Origin: Deltaproteobacteria bacterium
Lineage (GTDB): Bacteria; Desulfobacterota; Syntrophorhabdia; Syntrophorhabdales; Syntrophorhabdaceae
DNA length: 64,000 nt
Assembly: GCA_022711595.1 (NCBI GenBank)
Contig: JAKLET010000004.1
Span: forward strand, 91,611 to 155,610
Direction of reading: 5' to 3'
Shown here: piece by piece, positions 51,855-60,623 of the stretch
Numbering within the stretch: position 1 is the first letter of the stretch
Layout of the letters: each line of letters begins with the position of its first letter
The notes under the pieces: generated by a model
What the model was told of the DNA's origin: nothing
The model's input: the letters and a program-made list of their open reading frames with translations, nothing else
Database searches by the model: none
Translations under genes and position numbers: made by a program

Positions 51855-53236
51855 CATTCAATATAGATCTCGGGTGAAACATTGATGGTTCGCCCTTTGA
51901 CCTTTTGAACGAACTCATCTGCGTCGAGGGCAAAGAGCGGGCTGATCTCGACCTTCGTACCGGGCGGTGTATCGATGCCCGCCTGTTTCAGCCATGTTCG
52001 GTGCAGTTCGCTCATCGCGCGCCTTGCGGTTTCGGGCGAATCGGCACCGTCTTTGTTCTTTACGGGGGCGAACTCTTCTTCACGGGAGACTTCCATGCAG
52101 CATGTCCTCTCGGCCATCGGGATGGCATCGAATACGAACGTTTCGAACTTCCAAATGTCAATGTTTGCAGGTTCCCAGTCAGAGGAGACTACATAGGCTG
52201 TTTTTTTTGCGCAGTGATAGGGAAGGGCAAATCCATCCCTGTTCAAGTCTCCGATAAAGGAAAGGGAAAAGATATGGATGGCGGTGTTGCCAGCCCAGTA
52301 GAGGATGTCTCCTTTTTCGTCGAGGGCTGACATATAATTTGCATCGATGTCGCTGTACTCGATGACGGCATCCTTTCCGTTGAGATTCAGGTAGACCCCC
52401 ACCTTCTCCTCAATGTTCCTGCGCCTGACAACCTTTGTGGAGGCCTGAGATTTTGCCATTGCGTGATACCCCAGAAAGATGGGATCGGCGATCTTGACGA
52501 GGGGGTTATCAACCTGGCAGTAAAAGAGTTCCTCACAACCGGATGCGATAAGCTTCGCAAGTACCCCGGAGTCGGAGATCGCCTTCAACGAACCCCCGTG
52601 GCCGTTGGGGCTCGTGTAAAGATGGGCGCTGTCCCTTAGTACGAGTTTGCCGTCCTGGGAAACGGCAGGGAGTACCCCCTGGGAAAAGAAATGCACTTTT
52701 TCAGACTGAAGACCGAAGTAATGGTTTTTTGTGAAAAATGCAACCGTATCGGGATGGTTGTCATCACTGGTCATGATAAGCAGAGGTATCGTTGTGCCGT
52801 AGCGGACCGACAATGCTTTTACCTGCTCTGCGAATAGCTGGAACAGTGTTTTATTCATGACGGGCGACAGGGCGTAAGTGCCCTTGGGCCCTTCGAACCC
52901 AAGCCGTGAACCCTGACCGCCGGCAACGACGAGCACCGCCGCCTTACCTTCCCTGAGAAGCGATTCACCGTGAAGGCGGGCCTGTTCGGCCATCCTTTTT
53001 TCCTGTGCATCCCCTGGAATGCCGATGACGCCGGATGGTTTAATGACAGCCGTTGTATGTCCTACGTCTTTGCCCAGGCAAAATTCCCTGTACAGCCTAA
53101 AGGTCAGGTGGATATCCAGGGAGACGGCCGTTCGCAAAACAGCATCTTTTTGACTGCGGGATAGCGTACGGTAATGGACTAAAAGATGTTGCTGTCCATA
53201 CCGCTCTAAGACATTGAAAAGTTCTTGTTCTGTCAT
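51854..53236 (-). CDS. UDPGP-family uridylyltransferase (UDP-GlcNAc/UDP-sugar pyrophosphorylase type)
   Basis: 460 residues. The nucleotide loop VLVVAGGQGSRLGFEGPKGT, the ALSPVMNKTLFQLFAEQ segment, MTSDDNHPDT, NGHGGSLKAI and QVDNPLVKIADP match the eukaryote-like UDPGP type I family (AGX1/UAP1 and UGP2), not bacterial GalU or GlmU. It joins UTP with a sugar-1-phosphate, and the active sugar could be GlcNAc-1-P or a hexose-1-P. It may feed UDP-sugars to the neighbouring polysaccharide systems. It is separated by 126 bp, with a REP-like repeat, from the signalling genes. Confidence 0.85.
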   Translation of the reverse strand: MTEQELFNVLERYGQQHLLVHYRTLSRSQKDAVLRTAVSLDIHLTFRLYREFCLGKDVGHTTAVIKPSGVIGIPGDAQEKRMAEQARLHGESLLREGKAAVLVVAGGQGSRLGFEGPKGTYALSPVMNKTLFQLFAEQVKALSVRYGTTIPLLIMTSDDNHPDTVAFFTKNHYFGLQSEKVHFFSQGVLPAVSQDGKLVLRDSAHLYTSPNGHGGSLKAISDSGVLAKLIASGCEELFYCQVDNPLVKIADPIFLGYHAMAKSQASTKVVRRRNIEEKVGVYLNLNGKDAVIEYSDIDANYMSALDEKGDILYWAGNTAIHIFSLSFIGDLNRDGFALPYHCAKKTAYVVSSDWEPANIDIWKFETFVFDAIPMAERTCCMEVSREEEFAPVKNKDGADSPETARRAMSELHRTWLKQAGIDTPPGTKVEISPLFALDADEFVQKVKGRTINVSPEIYIE

Positions 53237-53300
53237 TTTGATGTCACTTGTTCCTCGTACCCGATTTTAATATCTGAAAAATATCGATAAAATCCATTTA

Positions 53301-53350
53301 TCCGTCATCCCGGATCCCCTATTATCCGTCATCCCGGCGCAGACCGGGAT
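53301..53350. repeat. REP-like direct and inverted repeat
   Basis: TCCGTCATCCCGG occurs at 53301 and again at about 53326, the second merging into the palindrome ATCCCGG-CGCAGA-CCGGGAT. The form is that of abundant spacer palindromes in deltaproteobacterial and other genomes. The rest of the spacer is AT-rich and shows nothing else. Confidence 0.6.
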
Positions 53351-53362
53351 CTGGAGGTCTTT

Positions 53363-53806
53363 CTAATTCTTATAATGGAGACTTTTACGCATAGTCAATG
53401 TATTTTTGCCGCCCTCTGATTGGTAAGTGACCTCGTCAATGATAGAATTAATTATGTAAAGACCCATTCCCTGTTCGGGAAGGAAGGCGATATTTTCGGG
53501 ATCAAAATCAAGGGATCCGGGGCCGTAAAGGATCATTCTTTTCCCCATGTCGCTTATCCTGAAGATGATCTCGCCGCTTGAATAGATAATAACGATCTCC
53601 ACGGCATGACCTTCTTCCTGATCATAAGCATGTTTGATCGCGTTGTTGACCGCTTCGACGACACACAACTCCAGGTAGTAAGTGTCGATCTCGCTAAGGG
53701 AGAGGTAATTACATATGCCCCGAACGGCGACCCCGGCAAGGGAAACATTTTCCAGCTTGCTGTCGATGAGCAGTGTGATGGTTTTTGTAAACGCCTGATC
53801 GGGCAT
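53363..53806 (-). CDS. RsbW-like anti-sigma factor serine kinase
   Basis: 147 residues. It has the compact HATPase_c_2 fold of anti-sigma kinases: the N-box ELCVVEAVNNAIKHAY, an IRISDMGK strand with the ADP-contacting Asp (G1-box region), and QGMGLYIINSIID (G2-box). RsbW/SpoIIAB proteins bind a sigma factor or phosphorylate the STAS antagonist on Ser. The STAS gene is one base upstream and the PP2C phosphatase further upstream, so a partner-switching module is likely. No sigma factor gene is nearby. Confidence 0.85.
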   Translation of the reverse strand: MPDQAFTKTITLLIDSKLENVSLAGVAVRGICNYLSLSEIDTYYLELCVVEAVNNAIKHAYDQEEGHAVEIVIIYSSGEIIFRISDMGKRMILYGPGSLDFDPENIAFLPEQGMGLYIINSIIDEVTYQSEGGKNTLTMRKSLHYKN

Positions 53807-53807
53807 A

Positions 53808-54146
53808 TTATATGGAAAGCGCCTTTATTGCTTCGGGCTGCGATGAAAAGATCTGGAATACCCGGTTCATCCTGGTGAGCCTGAAAAGGCCCATGACAGT
53901 TTCCTTGATGCCGCAGATGACAAGATCACCGTCGTTCCCTATGGTCTTCAGGCTTGATACGATCGCTCCCAGTCCGCTTGAGTCTATGAAGTCGACATAT
54001 GAGAGATCGAGAATGATCTTCCTGCTGCCGGCATTGATCCAGTCCACCATCCTCCCTTTGAATTCAGTCGAAACAGACGCGTCTATCCTTTTTTCCATAG
54101 GCTGGACTACCAGGATGTTCTCAATTTTCCTGTTCTCTATTTCCAT
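53808..54146 (-). CDS. STAS-domain anti-sigma factor antagonist
   Basis: 112 residues with a GAGGGGG ribosome site. The SpoIIAA-like core contains ILDLSYVDFIDSSGLGAIVS, where the second Ser of DSSG (about residue 57) is the expected phosphorylation site. In RsbV-type switches the dephosphorylated form binds the kinase and frees its target. The upstream SpoIIE-type phosphatase is the natural activating enzyme. Length and motif are typical of the family. Confidence 0.88.
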   Translation of the reverse strand: MEIENRKIENILVVQPMEKRIDASVSTEFKGRMVDWINAGSRKIILDLSYVDFIDSSGLGAIVSSLKTIGNDGDLVICGIKETVMGLFRLTRMNRVFQIFSSQPEAIKALSI

Positions 54147-54209
54147 TTTTCCCCCTCTGTCCCGGCCGCTGCGTTTTGAGATAATGTTCCCTGATCACTT
54201 ACAATATTT

Positions 54210-55406
54210 TTATGCTTTTTTGCCTCTGTATTCAAGCGCGATGAGCGTGATATCGTCCTGAAATTCTTTGCCCTTGCCGAAATCATTGATAGACGCGACG
54301 ATACCGTCCAGCAGGGCCCCGGTATCCTGTTGTCTAAGGCTGCCAAGTAGAGCGTGAAGCCGTTCTTCTCCAAAGAATTCACCTTCTTCGTTCTCGTATT
54401 CCACGACGCCGTCGGTATAGAGTATGACCCGGTCTCCGCACATGAGTGTCTTTTGTTCTTCGTCGAAGGGGACGATGCCGCCGAGGCCTATGATGGTCCC
54501 TCCCTTTTCGAGAAGCTCCATCGTTGTGTCCCTGCGCAAGATGACAGGGGGAGGATGCGCGGCGTTACTGTATATCAGATCGCCGTTTTCGATATCGATG
54601 ATCATGTAGACGATGGTGAAATACTTGTCAAAGCGTTCCAGCGGGTATTCTTTGTCGAGGGATTCTAAAACTGTTTTCGGCGGCACTATTTCATATCCGG
54701 GCCGTTTTTCGGTCTTTCTCTTCGTTGTATTGCCGGTGTCCGGCTGGAGCATCTGCGATACGGAAACGGTGATGAGCGCCGATTGTACCCCGTGACCGCT
54801 CACATCTATCATGTACAGACCGATATGTCTTTCGTCGAGGCGGAAGATATTGAATATGTCCCCTCCGATCATATATGAAGGCATGAACTTCCAGGCGACA
54901 GAGAGGCCCTTCATATCGGGTATGGTGCGGGGCAGAAGGCTCTGCTGGATGCCGGCTGCGGCCTTGAGGTCTTCGTCAAGGGCAATTTGCTTTTCAGTCA
55001 GTTTCTTGTTGGTTTTTATGAGTTCTCCCGTGAGACGCCTGATCTTGAGCTGGTTCTCCACGCGGGCCAGCACTTCGGCCTTATCGAAGGGTTTTGTGAT
55101 GTAGTCCGACCCGCCTATTTCGAGTCCCTGCACCTTGTCGGCCGCATCCGATTTGGCTGAGAGGAAAATGACAGGGGCATCCACGGAAGGGTATTGTTCT
55201 TTCAGCGCAGCGCATACCTTGTAACCATCGATGCCGGGCATCAGGATATCAAGGAGTATCAGATCAGGTTTAAGCTCGTCCGCCTTCTGCAACGCCTCTT
55301 CTCCGCTTGCCGTCTCAAAGACATCGTAATCCGCAGACTTCAGGAACCTCTTGAGCAGCAGCCGGATATCTTCACTGTCATCGACGATGAGAATTTTTTC
55401 TTTCAC
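54210..55406 (-). CDS. response regulator fused to PP2C (SpoIIE/RsbU-like) phosphatase
   Basis: 398 residues from a GTG start. A receiver domain (phospho-acceptor Asp at about 53 in LILLDILMPGIDGYK, with KPF at the end) is followed by a linker coiled coil and a PP2C-type domain from about 165 with PSYMIGGDIFNIFRLDE (metal Asp), MIDVSGHGVQSA, and the later YTDGVVEYEN and DDITLIALEY. Phosphorylation of the receiver likely controls removal of phosphate from the STAS protein encoded downstream. The 63-bp gap to the STAS gene holds no evident terminator. Confidence 0.88.
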   Translation of the reverse strand: MKEKILIVDDSEDIRLLLKRFLKSADYDVFETASGEEALQKADELKPDLILLDILMPGIDGYKVCAALKEQYPSVDAPVIFLSAKSDAADKVQGLEIGGSDYITKPFDKAEVLARVENQLKIRRLTGELIKTNKKLTEKQIALDEDLKAAAGIQQSLLPRTIPDMKGLSVAWKFMPSYMIGGDIFNIFRLDERHIGLYMIDVSGHGVQSALITVSVSQMLQPDTGNTTKRKTEKRPGYEIVPPKTVLESLDKEYPLERFDKYFTIVYMIIDIENGDLIYSNAAHPPPVILRRDTTMELLEKGGTIIGLGGIVPFDEEQKTLMCGDRVILYTDGVVEYENEEGEFFGEERLHALLGSLRQQDTGALLDGIVASINDFGKGKEFQDDITLIALEYRGKKA

Positions 55407-55441
55407 CAGGTATATTATAGCTGATTACAGAAATAAAAACA

Positions 55442-55555
55442 GTTCCAGGTTCAATGTTCAAAGTTCAAGGAAAAATCTTTTTTTATATCTTTTTTCCTGG
55501 AACATGGAACGGTCTTCTTTATTACCAATAACCTATGACCTATTGCCTCGTTTTT
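55442..55555. repeat. two 7-base-period word elements in one spacer
   Basis: From 55442, words GTTCCAG, GTTCAAT, GTTCAAA, GTTCAAG run in register; TTCCTGGAACATGGAAC at 55494-55510 is complementary (GTTCCAT, GTTCCAG on the other strand), so a hairpin with a T-rich loop is possible. A second array at 55522-55555, read on the complement, has CATAGGT and TATTGGT words like those at 48078 and 51771. The 205-bp divergent spacer holds no gene. Confidence 0.6.
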
Positions 55556-55611
55556 ACTTTTTCATTGTACCTGATCATTCCAGAATGTATGATAGATCAT
55601 AGGCGGGGCTG

Positions 55612-56427
55612 ATGATGGCGGACGTGAACCTGGAAAAAAGGAAAGAAAAGAGGCTGGACATAAGCTCCGTCAACATGCCTTTTCTGGGAACGCGGAGTGA
55701 GGACCATTCCAGCTTCCAGTATCTTATCCTTGACCTGAGCAGGAGCGGTATCGGTTTCACCATCCCAAGCTGGGTTGTCAGCAGGGAAGGGATCAGGAAG
55801 AACGACACCGTCAATTTTCATCTTCCTCTCAACATAGAAGGGCAATTCTACAATCAGGGCAACATACTGTGGACAAAATGGGATGATGTGATCCAGGGAG
55901 AGATTTGCGGCGCGATCCTCTGCAACAAGGAACGCCCTTCGTATCCGGTTTTTATCTCCGTCGAGTCCGGATCGGTATCCGTGGATCTTGATGATTTTCA
56001 GGTGCATGAAAACCTGCTGTGCAAGGTGATCAAGGATGCGGCATTTCTGAAGAAAGGCGTTGAGATCTATCTGGGCCACCTTATACCTTTTTTTTCGCGT
56101 ATATCAAAGTATCCCCCAAAAGAATACCCCGCACTCAAGGAGTCCCTGTTTTTGGATGTCCACAAGCGGATCAGGGAACACAGCGATCAGCTGGAGAAGT
56201 TCTATGAGAGGGTCAGGGAAGAGATGCCTGCCCGATCGGAGATCGCCAGGATCGTAGACCTGGAAGAACTGCGGACCATGATTGAATCGGAGATATATAT
56301 CGAGATCTTCAGGATAGCTTTTTCCGACGAAAATATCATGCCGTACCTCAATGCGATCAAGGATCTTGAAAAACGGCTTTATTTTAATTACAACACCGTT
56401 GTGATGCTCTACATCCATTCCCTGTAA
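55612..56427 (+). CDS. PilZ-domain protein
   Basis: 271 residues from ATG 55612 (or 55615), after GGCGGGGCTG. An N-terminal PilZ-like domain shows the EKRKEKRLD charged motif and LDLSRSGIGF (the D/N-x-S-x-x-G motif), as in cyclic-di-GMP receptors, with FHLPLNIEGQF and ICGAILCN strands after it. The remaining 150 residues are helical, with an IFSRISKYPPKEY stretch, and match nothing I recognise. It lies between the RsbU-like set and the polysaccharide kinase operon, so c-di-GMP control of exopolysaccharide or motility is likely. The converging gene is HPt. Confidence 0.78.
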   Translation: MMADVNLEKRKEKRLDISSVNMPFLGTRSEDHSSFQYLILDLSRSGIGFTIPSWVVSREGIRKNDTVNFHLPLNIEGQFYNQGNILWTKWDDVIQGEICGAILCNKERPSYPVFISVESGSVSVDLDDFQVHENLLCKVIKDAAFLKKGVEIYLGHLIPFFSRISKYPPKEYPALKESLFLDVHKRIREHSDQLEKFYERVREEMPARSEIARIVDLEELRTMIESEIYIEIFRIAFSDENIMPYLNAIKDLEKRLYFNYNTVVMLYIHSL

Positions 56428-56432
56428 ACAGT

Positions 56433-56526
56433 AACCGGTTTGTTTGGTTTATCTGGTTTTTATGGTTTATCTGGTTTTAACAAACCGAAGAAACCGAACA
56501 AACCATAGAAACCATAGAAACCGGTT
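56433..56526. terminator. 9-base-period hairpin between convergent genes
   Basis: The element starts and ends with AACCGGTT. The left arm has nine-base words GGTTTGTTT, GGTTTATCT, GGTTTTTAT, GGTTTATCT; the right arm has AAACCGAAG, AAACCGAAC, AAACCATAG, AAACCATAG. It fills the gap between the PilZ gene (+) and the HPt gene (-) and could stop transcripts from both sides. It is the clearest case of this repeat type in the window. Confidence 0.72.
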
Positions 56527-56529
56527 TTG

Positions 56530-56835
56530 CTATTCGTAGATGATGTCGATGTGATCGAGATATTCTGACAGCTCCAATGTCTGACGCAGTATCACGCTTT
56601 TATCGCCGCTTCTTGCCGCTTCTTCGAGGGTCCTGCCTATGTCTGTTATTCTGTCGAACCCGTATCCGCCTCCGCTTCCCTTCATGGTATGGCCGATGAC
56701 CCTTATGGCCTCAAGGTCTTCTTTTTTGAGGGCCTGCCGAATCGACTCCGTGTCTTTGCGCCTGTTCTCCAGATAGCCGGGGATGAGGTCTTCAAGCTCC
56801 CTGTCTATCCTGACGGTAATGCGGTCATCTGTCAT
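56530..56835 (-). CDS. histidine phosphotransfer (HPt) protein
   Basis: 101 residues. The four-helix Hpt motif IRVIGHTMKGSGGGYGFD carries the phospho-acceptor His (residue 49), with Lys and Gly positions as expected. An AAGGTG ribosome site lies upstream. It starts six bases after the hybrid kinase gene, so it is the probable relay partner between that kinase and a response regulator, possibly the RsbU-like protein at 54210. The output regulator is not certain. Confidence 0.85.
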   Translation of the reverse strand: MTDDRITVRIDRELEDLIPGYLENRRKDTESIRQALKKEDLEAIRVIGHTMKGSGGGYGFDRITDIGRTLEEAARSGDKSVILRQTLELSEYLDHIDIIYE

Positions 56836-56841
56836 AGCGGT

Positions 56842-59556
56842 TCACCTTTTGCCGGGATCATTTATGCCATCTGCGGGCCGCTCTTTGGTGTGTTCCATGA
56901 TGGCGTTCAGAAGGTCCTGTTTTTTTATCGGCTTTGCCAGATGGCCGCTGCAGCCGGCCTCCTGGCATTTTCGTACTTCTTCGAGCAGGGCGTATGCGGT
57001 GAGTGCGAGGACAGGAGTTTTCTTGAGGCCCCTTGATTGCTCCCATCGCCTGATCTGCCTTGTTGCCTCATAACCGTCCATCACCGGCATCTGAATGTCC
57101 ATAAGAATAATATCATAGGCGGAGTCCTTGAACTTTTCAACGGCAATGTTTCCGTTCTCGGCGGTGTCTATCGTGAAAGGGGTCTTTTTCAGGAATGACT
57201 GGACAAGCAGCCGGTTGTCCCCGGAATCATCGACGAGAAGGATGCGAAGCGGCTTCAGTTCCTTGGCAGCGGAAGACGCCGCCGGCGCTGTTGAAGCAGC
57301 TTCCGTAACGGTTGAGACGCCGGCCGTTCTTTCATCTTCGATCCCGAGCAGCACAGTGAAATAAAAGGTGCTTCCAACTCCAGGGGTGCTTGAGACCCAG
57401 ATCTTTCCGCCCATGAGTTCCACAAGGTGCTGCGATATGGTCAGACCAAGACCGGTACCGCCGTATTTTCTGGTTGTGGATGGATCCGCCTGAGTGAATT
57501 TTTCGAATATCCCGTCGATCTTTTCCTCAGGTATGCCGATCCCGGTGTCATTGATCGAGAATTGAATTGTGGCGGCAGAGAGATCTTTCCCGGCCAGGGC
57601 AGCTTCGATCCTGATGCCTCCTTCTTCCGTAAATTTGACCGCGTTCCCGATGAGATTGAGAAGGACCTGCCTGAGTCTGCCCGGATCGCCTTTCAGACGG
57701 ACCGGTACGTCAGGCATGATCATGCAGCTAATATCGATCCCCTTTTCGCTGGTGCGAACCGACATGATGCCGCATGCAGCATCAAGCAATTCCTTGAGAT
57801 CGAACGGGACCGATTCAAGTTCGAGATATCCCGCTTCGATCTTCGAGATGTCAAGGATGTCGTTGATTATGTTCAGGAGATTCTCACCTGCGCTCCTCAG
57901 GGTTTCCACATATTTTTTCTGCTCCCCATCGAGCGGGCCGTCCAGAAGGATCTCCGTCATGCCGATAATGGCGTTCATGGGGGTACGTATCTCGTGGCTC
58001 ATGCTTGCAAGGAAATAGCTTTTGGCCTGGTTTGCGCTCTCGGCCGCCGCCTTGGCCTTCTGTAATTCCTGTTCGAACAGCTTTATCGCCGTTATGTCTT
58101 CCTGAATGCCGACAAGGTTTGTGATGGAGCCTGAAGTATCTTTCACCGGGGAGATGGATGACGCAGCCCAGTAGAATTCCCCGTTCTTCTTTTTATTGTG
58201 AAAGATGCCCCGCCACTCTTCGCCCGATTTAATTGTTTTCCAAAGTTCCTCGTAGATCTCGGAAGGCATATCGCCGGATTTCAGTATACGGGGTGTCTTA
58301 CCAAGTGCCTCGGCCCTTTCGTACCCGGTGACCTGAACGAATTTGGGATTGACGTATTCAATGCCCCCTTCTGTATCTGTGATGAGAATGACGGCGGAGC
58401 TGTGTTCAACGGCATTATACAGTTTGCGGAGCTCGTCCATTGTTTTCTTCAGTGATTCTTCGCGTCCAGACAGTCTTTCCAGCATGGCATTGAATGAAGA
58501 GGCGAGCGCCCCGATCTCGCCGCCGGCGTCCACGTTGACAGGCTTCAAACTTTCTTCGGTCTTTCCGATCTCTTCCGCCTGAGAGGCAAGTTCGGACAGA
58601 GGCGACAGATTCTTTCGCATCACGATAAGAGTGATCAGCACACAGAAGGCAATGCCGAGCGCGGTATATGCCACGATATACCAGCGTGCCCTGGAAAGGG
58701 GGCCGTATGCGTCTTTTAAGGGGTAATGTGCCGCCAGGATCCAGTCTGTGTTGCGGAAATGCTTGAATGTGCCAAGGACGCGCTGCCCGCCGGGGGTGTT
58801 TGTTTCGCCGGTCCCTTCGAACCACTCATAGATTGCCTTGTCGAACAGGCTGTTTGTTCCGCGGGGAGAGGCGTCCTGCAGGATCAGCCGCTTATCGGGG
58901 TGAACGATCACGGTACGATCCGAATTGTAGAGATACATATAGCCGGTTCTGCCGATCTTGACCTGCGCGATCCCTCCGAGAGTTGTGTCCTTGGCAAGCG
59001 ACACCGCGCCGCCCAGTATGGCAACCAGTTCGTTGTTCCCGTTAAAGACCGGGGCGGTAAACATCACGATCGGATCATATGGAGGTTTTGTGGAGCGGTA
59101 AGGTTTCGATATATAAGGCGTCCGTGTCCTGATGGTGTATTGAAGATATTCCCTGTTGGAGAAATCTTTTCCGTACCGTTCTTGAGAATAGGGTACCTCG
59201 GCTATGACCCTGCCGGTCTTTGAATAAAGAAGGATGCCGTTGTCGAAGTAGTTTTTCAGGAAAAAACGTGTTTCCGTTATATTTTCGAGCTGTTTCTGCA
59301 TTGCATGATAGTCTCTGAGTGAACCGGTGGGGATCAGCTTTGATACACTGACAAGCACTTTTTGTGCTTCCCGTACCTGGGTGTCTATGTCTGCAGCGAT
59401 CTTTGAAACGAGTTCGAGCTGTTGATCGGCGATGGTTTTTTTATAATGCTCCTCGAAAGTTTGTACGAACATGAAGGCGCCCGAGGTGAAGATCACAAGA
59501 AAGAGGACCGAGACAACGGTCGCAATCTTTGTTTTCATGCTGAACCTGTGCATCAT
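56842..59556 (-). CDS. hybrid sensor histidine kinase (Cache-HAMP-PAS-HisKA-HATPase-REC)
   Basis: 904 residues. An N-terminal membrane helix (about 10-30), a periplasmic double-Cache sensor region (about 31-280), a second helix (about 287-311), HAMP, and a PAS domain (ILITDTEGGIEYVNPKFVQV at about 395). The HisKA His is in ASMSHEIRTPMNAIIGM, the N-box in NLIGNAVKFTEEGG, the ATP lid in GGTGLGLTISQHLVELMGG. A C-terminal receiver has LLVDDSGDNRLLV and IILMDIQMPVMDGYEA. The ATG overlaps the hydrolase stop codon, tying sensing to the glycan genes. The Cache ligand is unknown. Confidence 0.93.
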   Translation of the reverse strand: MMHRFSMKTKIATVVSVLFLVIFTSGAFMFVQTFEEHYKKTIADQQLELVSKIAADIDTQVREAQKVLVSVSKLIPTGSLRDYHAMQKQLENITETRFFLKNYFDNGILLYSKTGRVIAEVPYSQERYGKDFSNREYLQYTIRTRTPYISKPYRSTKPPYDPIVMFTAPVFNGNNELVAILGGAVSLAKDTTLGGIAQVKIGRTGYMYLYNSDRTVIVHPDKRLILQDASPRGTNSLFDKAIYEWFEGTGETNTPGGQRVLGTFKHFRNTDWILAAHYPLKDAYGPLSRARWYIVAYTALGIAFCVLITLIVMRKNLSPLSELASQAEEIGKTEESLKPVNVDAGGEIGALASSFNAMLERLSGREESLKKTMDELRKLYNAVEHSSAVILITDTEGGIEYVNPKFVQVTGYERAEALGKTPRILKSGDMPSEIYEELWKTIKSGEEWRGIFHNKKKNGEFYWAASSISPVKDTSGSITNLVGIQEDITAIKLFEQELQKAKAAAESANQAKSYFLASMSHEIRTPMNAIIGMTEILLDGPLDGEQKKYVETLRSAGENLLNIINDILDISKIEAGYLELESVPFDLKELLDAACGIMSVRTSEKGIDISCMIMPDVPVRLKGDPGRLRQVLLNLIGNAVKFTEEGGIRIEAALAGKDLSAATIQFSINDTGIGIPEEKIDGIFEKFTQADPSTTRKYGGTGLGLTISQHLVELMGGKIWVSSTPGVGSTFYFTVLLGIEDERTAGVSTVTEAASTAPAASSAAKELKPLRILLVDDSGDNRLLVQSFLKKTPFTIDTAENGNIAVEKFKDSAYDIILMDIQMPVMDGYEATRQIRRWEQSRGLKKTPVLALTAYALLEEVRKCQEAGCSGHLAKPIKKQDLLNAIMEHTKERPADGINDPGKR

Positions 59557-60623
59557 CTTGCCTTCCGTTCTGCAAGTTCTTTGATCCAGCTGTGGGGGAA
59601 AGACACCCTGCTTTTTATAAGCGGAGCATGGTCTGCATCGGGATCGCTGTTTATTCGCCAGTCAAGTTCCTTACGGGACTGGAACCAGACGATGCCTTGG
59701 AGCCCCCATTGTTCAGATACGTCGAGTGCTTCGCGTATCCATTGTTTTTTATCACCGCCCTGGCTGACGGTTGCGGTCTCGAAGACAATTAACGGTTTTT
59801 GACCGCCGGCAGCTCCAATAGCGCTTAGCTGCCCGTATGCAGGTTCGAAGATCTCCTCGAAGCTCTTCCAACGGCTGTCCCAGCCGTGTTTTGTCATTGT
59901 CTGCGTAGTTCCCCAGTTGTAACCGTCGATCCCGAGGACATCTGTGTAAAGGTCTCCCGGATAATAGCTTGAGATCACGTTCCACGAAGCCGACGGGTCG
60001 TGCGATGTGTTCGGGACCGATTCCGCATTGGGACAGAAGACCCACAGGGCATTATATGCCCCGGCCCGCCCGAAGAGATCGAAGACATACCGGTGCATCT
60101 GCCGGTATATTTCCGGGCTTTTCGGCCCGTATTCATCTTCTGTCGTTCCCCAGTGATACCGTTTTATATTCATCTCGTGGGCGAATCTTATCAGAAAGGG
60201 TTTTTTCCACGAACGCGCCTGTTCGGCGAAGCGGATTATATAACGGTCGTAATCGCCGGCAAGGAGTCTGGTGTAAGGGACCATGATCTCTTTGCCGTCT
60301 TTGTAGTACATGGGCTCCCATGTGAGGCATGGAATTGCGCCGGTCTTCCAGATGGCTTCGAGGCTTTCAAGCGGGAACTGAGATGATGACGCATCTTCAG
60401 GAGAGGGCCACTGGAGAAAGAAGACCAGCAGGTCGGATTTAAGGCCGGTTGCTGATTCCACCTGCTTGAGCCTGCCTTCCGTTACCGGGTAGCCGTCAAG
60501 GGCGAAGCCCCACATCAGAGGTTTCCCGCCGGCCGATCTTGCGCAAGGAGGGACAGGGAGGCAGATTGCCATTATCGTTATTGTTAATACGTATACCGCG
60601 ATATGCAGCGTTGCCCTCTTCAT
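59553..60623 (-). CDS. secreted GH26-like glycoside hydrolase
   Basis: 356 residues. A signal peptide (about 1-31, cleaved after ARSA) precedes a TIM-barrel domain. FLIRFAHEMN, with the likely acid/base Glu at residue 150, and PLIVFETATV, with the likely nucleophile Glu at 282, match the catalytic strands of GH26 mannanases. It is encoded between the kinase and the GT2 with ATGA overlaps on both sides. In synthase operons such hydrolases trim or edit the nascent polymer, as the cellulase does in bcs operons. The linkage it cleaves is not known. Confidence 0.78.
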   Translation of the reverse strand: MKRATLHIAVYVLTITIMAICLPVPPCARSAGGKPLMWGFALDGYPVTEGRLKQVESATGLKSDLLVFFLQWPSPEDASSSQFPLESLEAIWKTGAIPCLTWEPMYYKDGKEIMVPYTRLLAGDYDRYIIRFAEQARSWKKPFLIRFAHEMNIKRYHWGTTEDEYGPKSPEIYRQMHRYVFDLFGRAGAYNALWVFCPNAESVPNTSHDPSASWNVISSYYPGDLYTDVLGIDGYNWGTTQTMTKHGWDSRWKSFEEIFEPAYGQLSAIGAAGGQKPLIVFETATVSQGGDKKQWIREALDVSEQWGLQGIVWFQSRKELDWRINSDPDADHAPLIKSRVSFPHSWIKELAERKAR

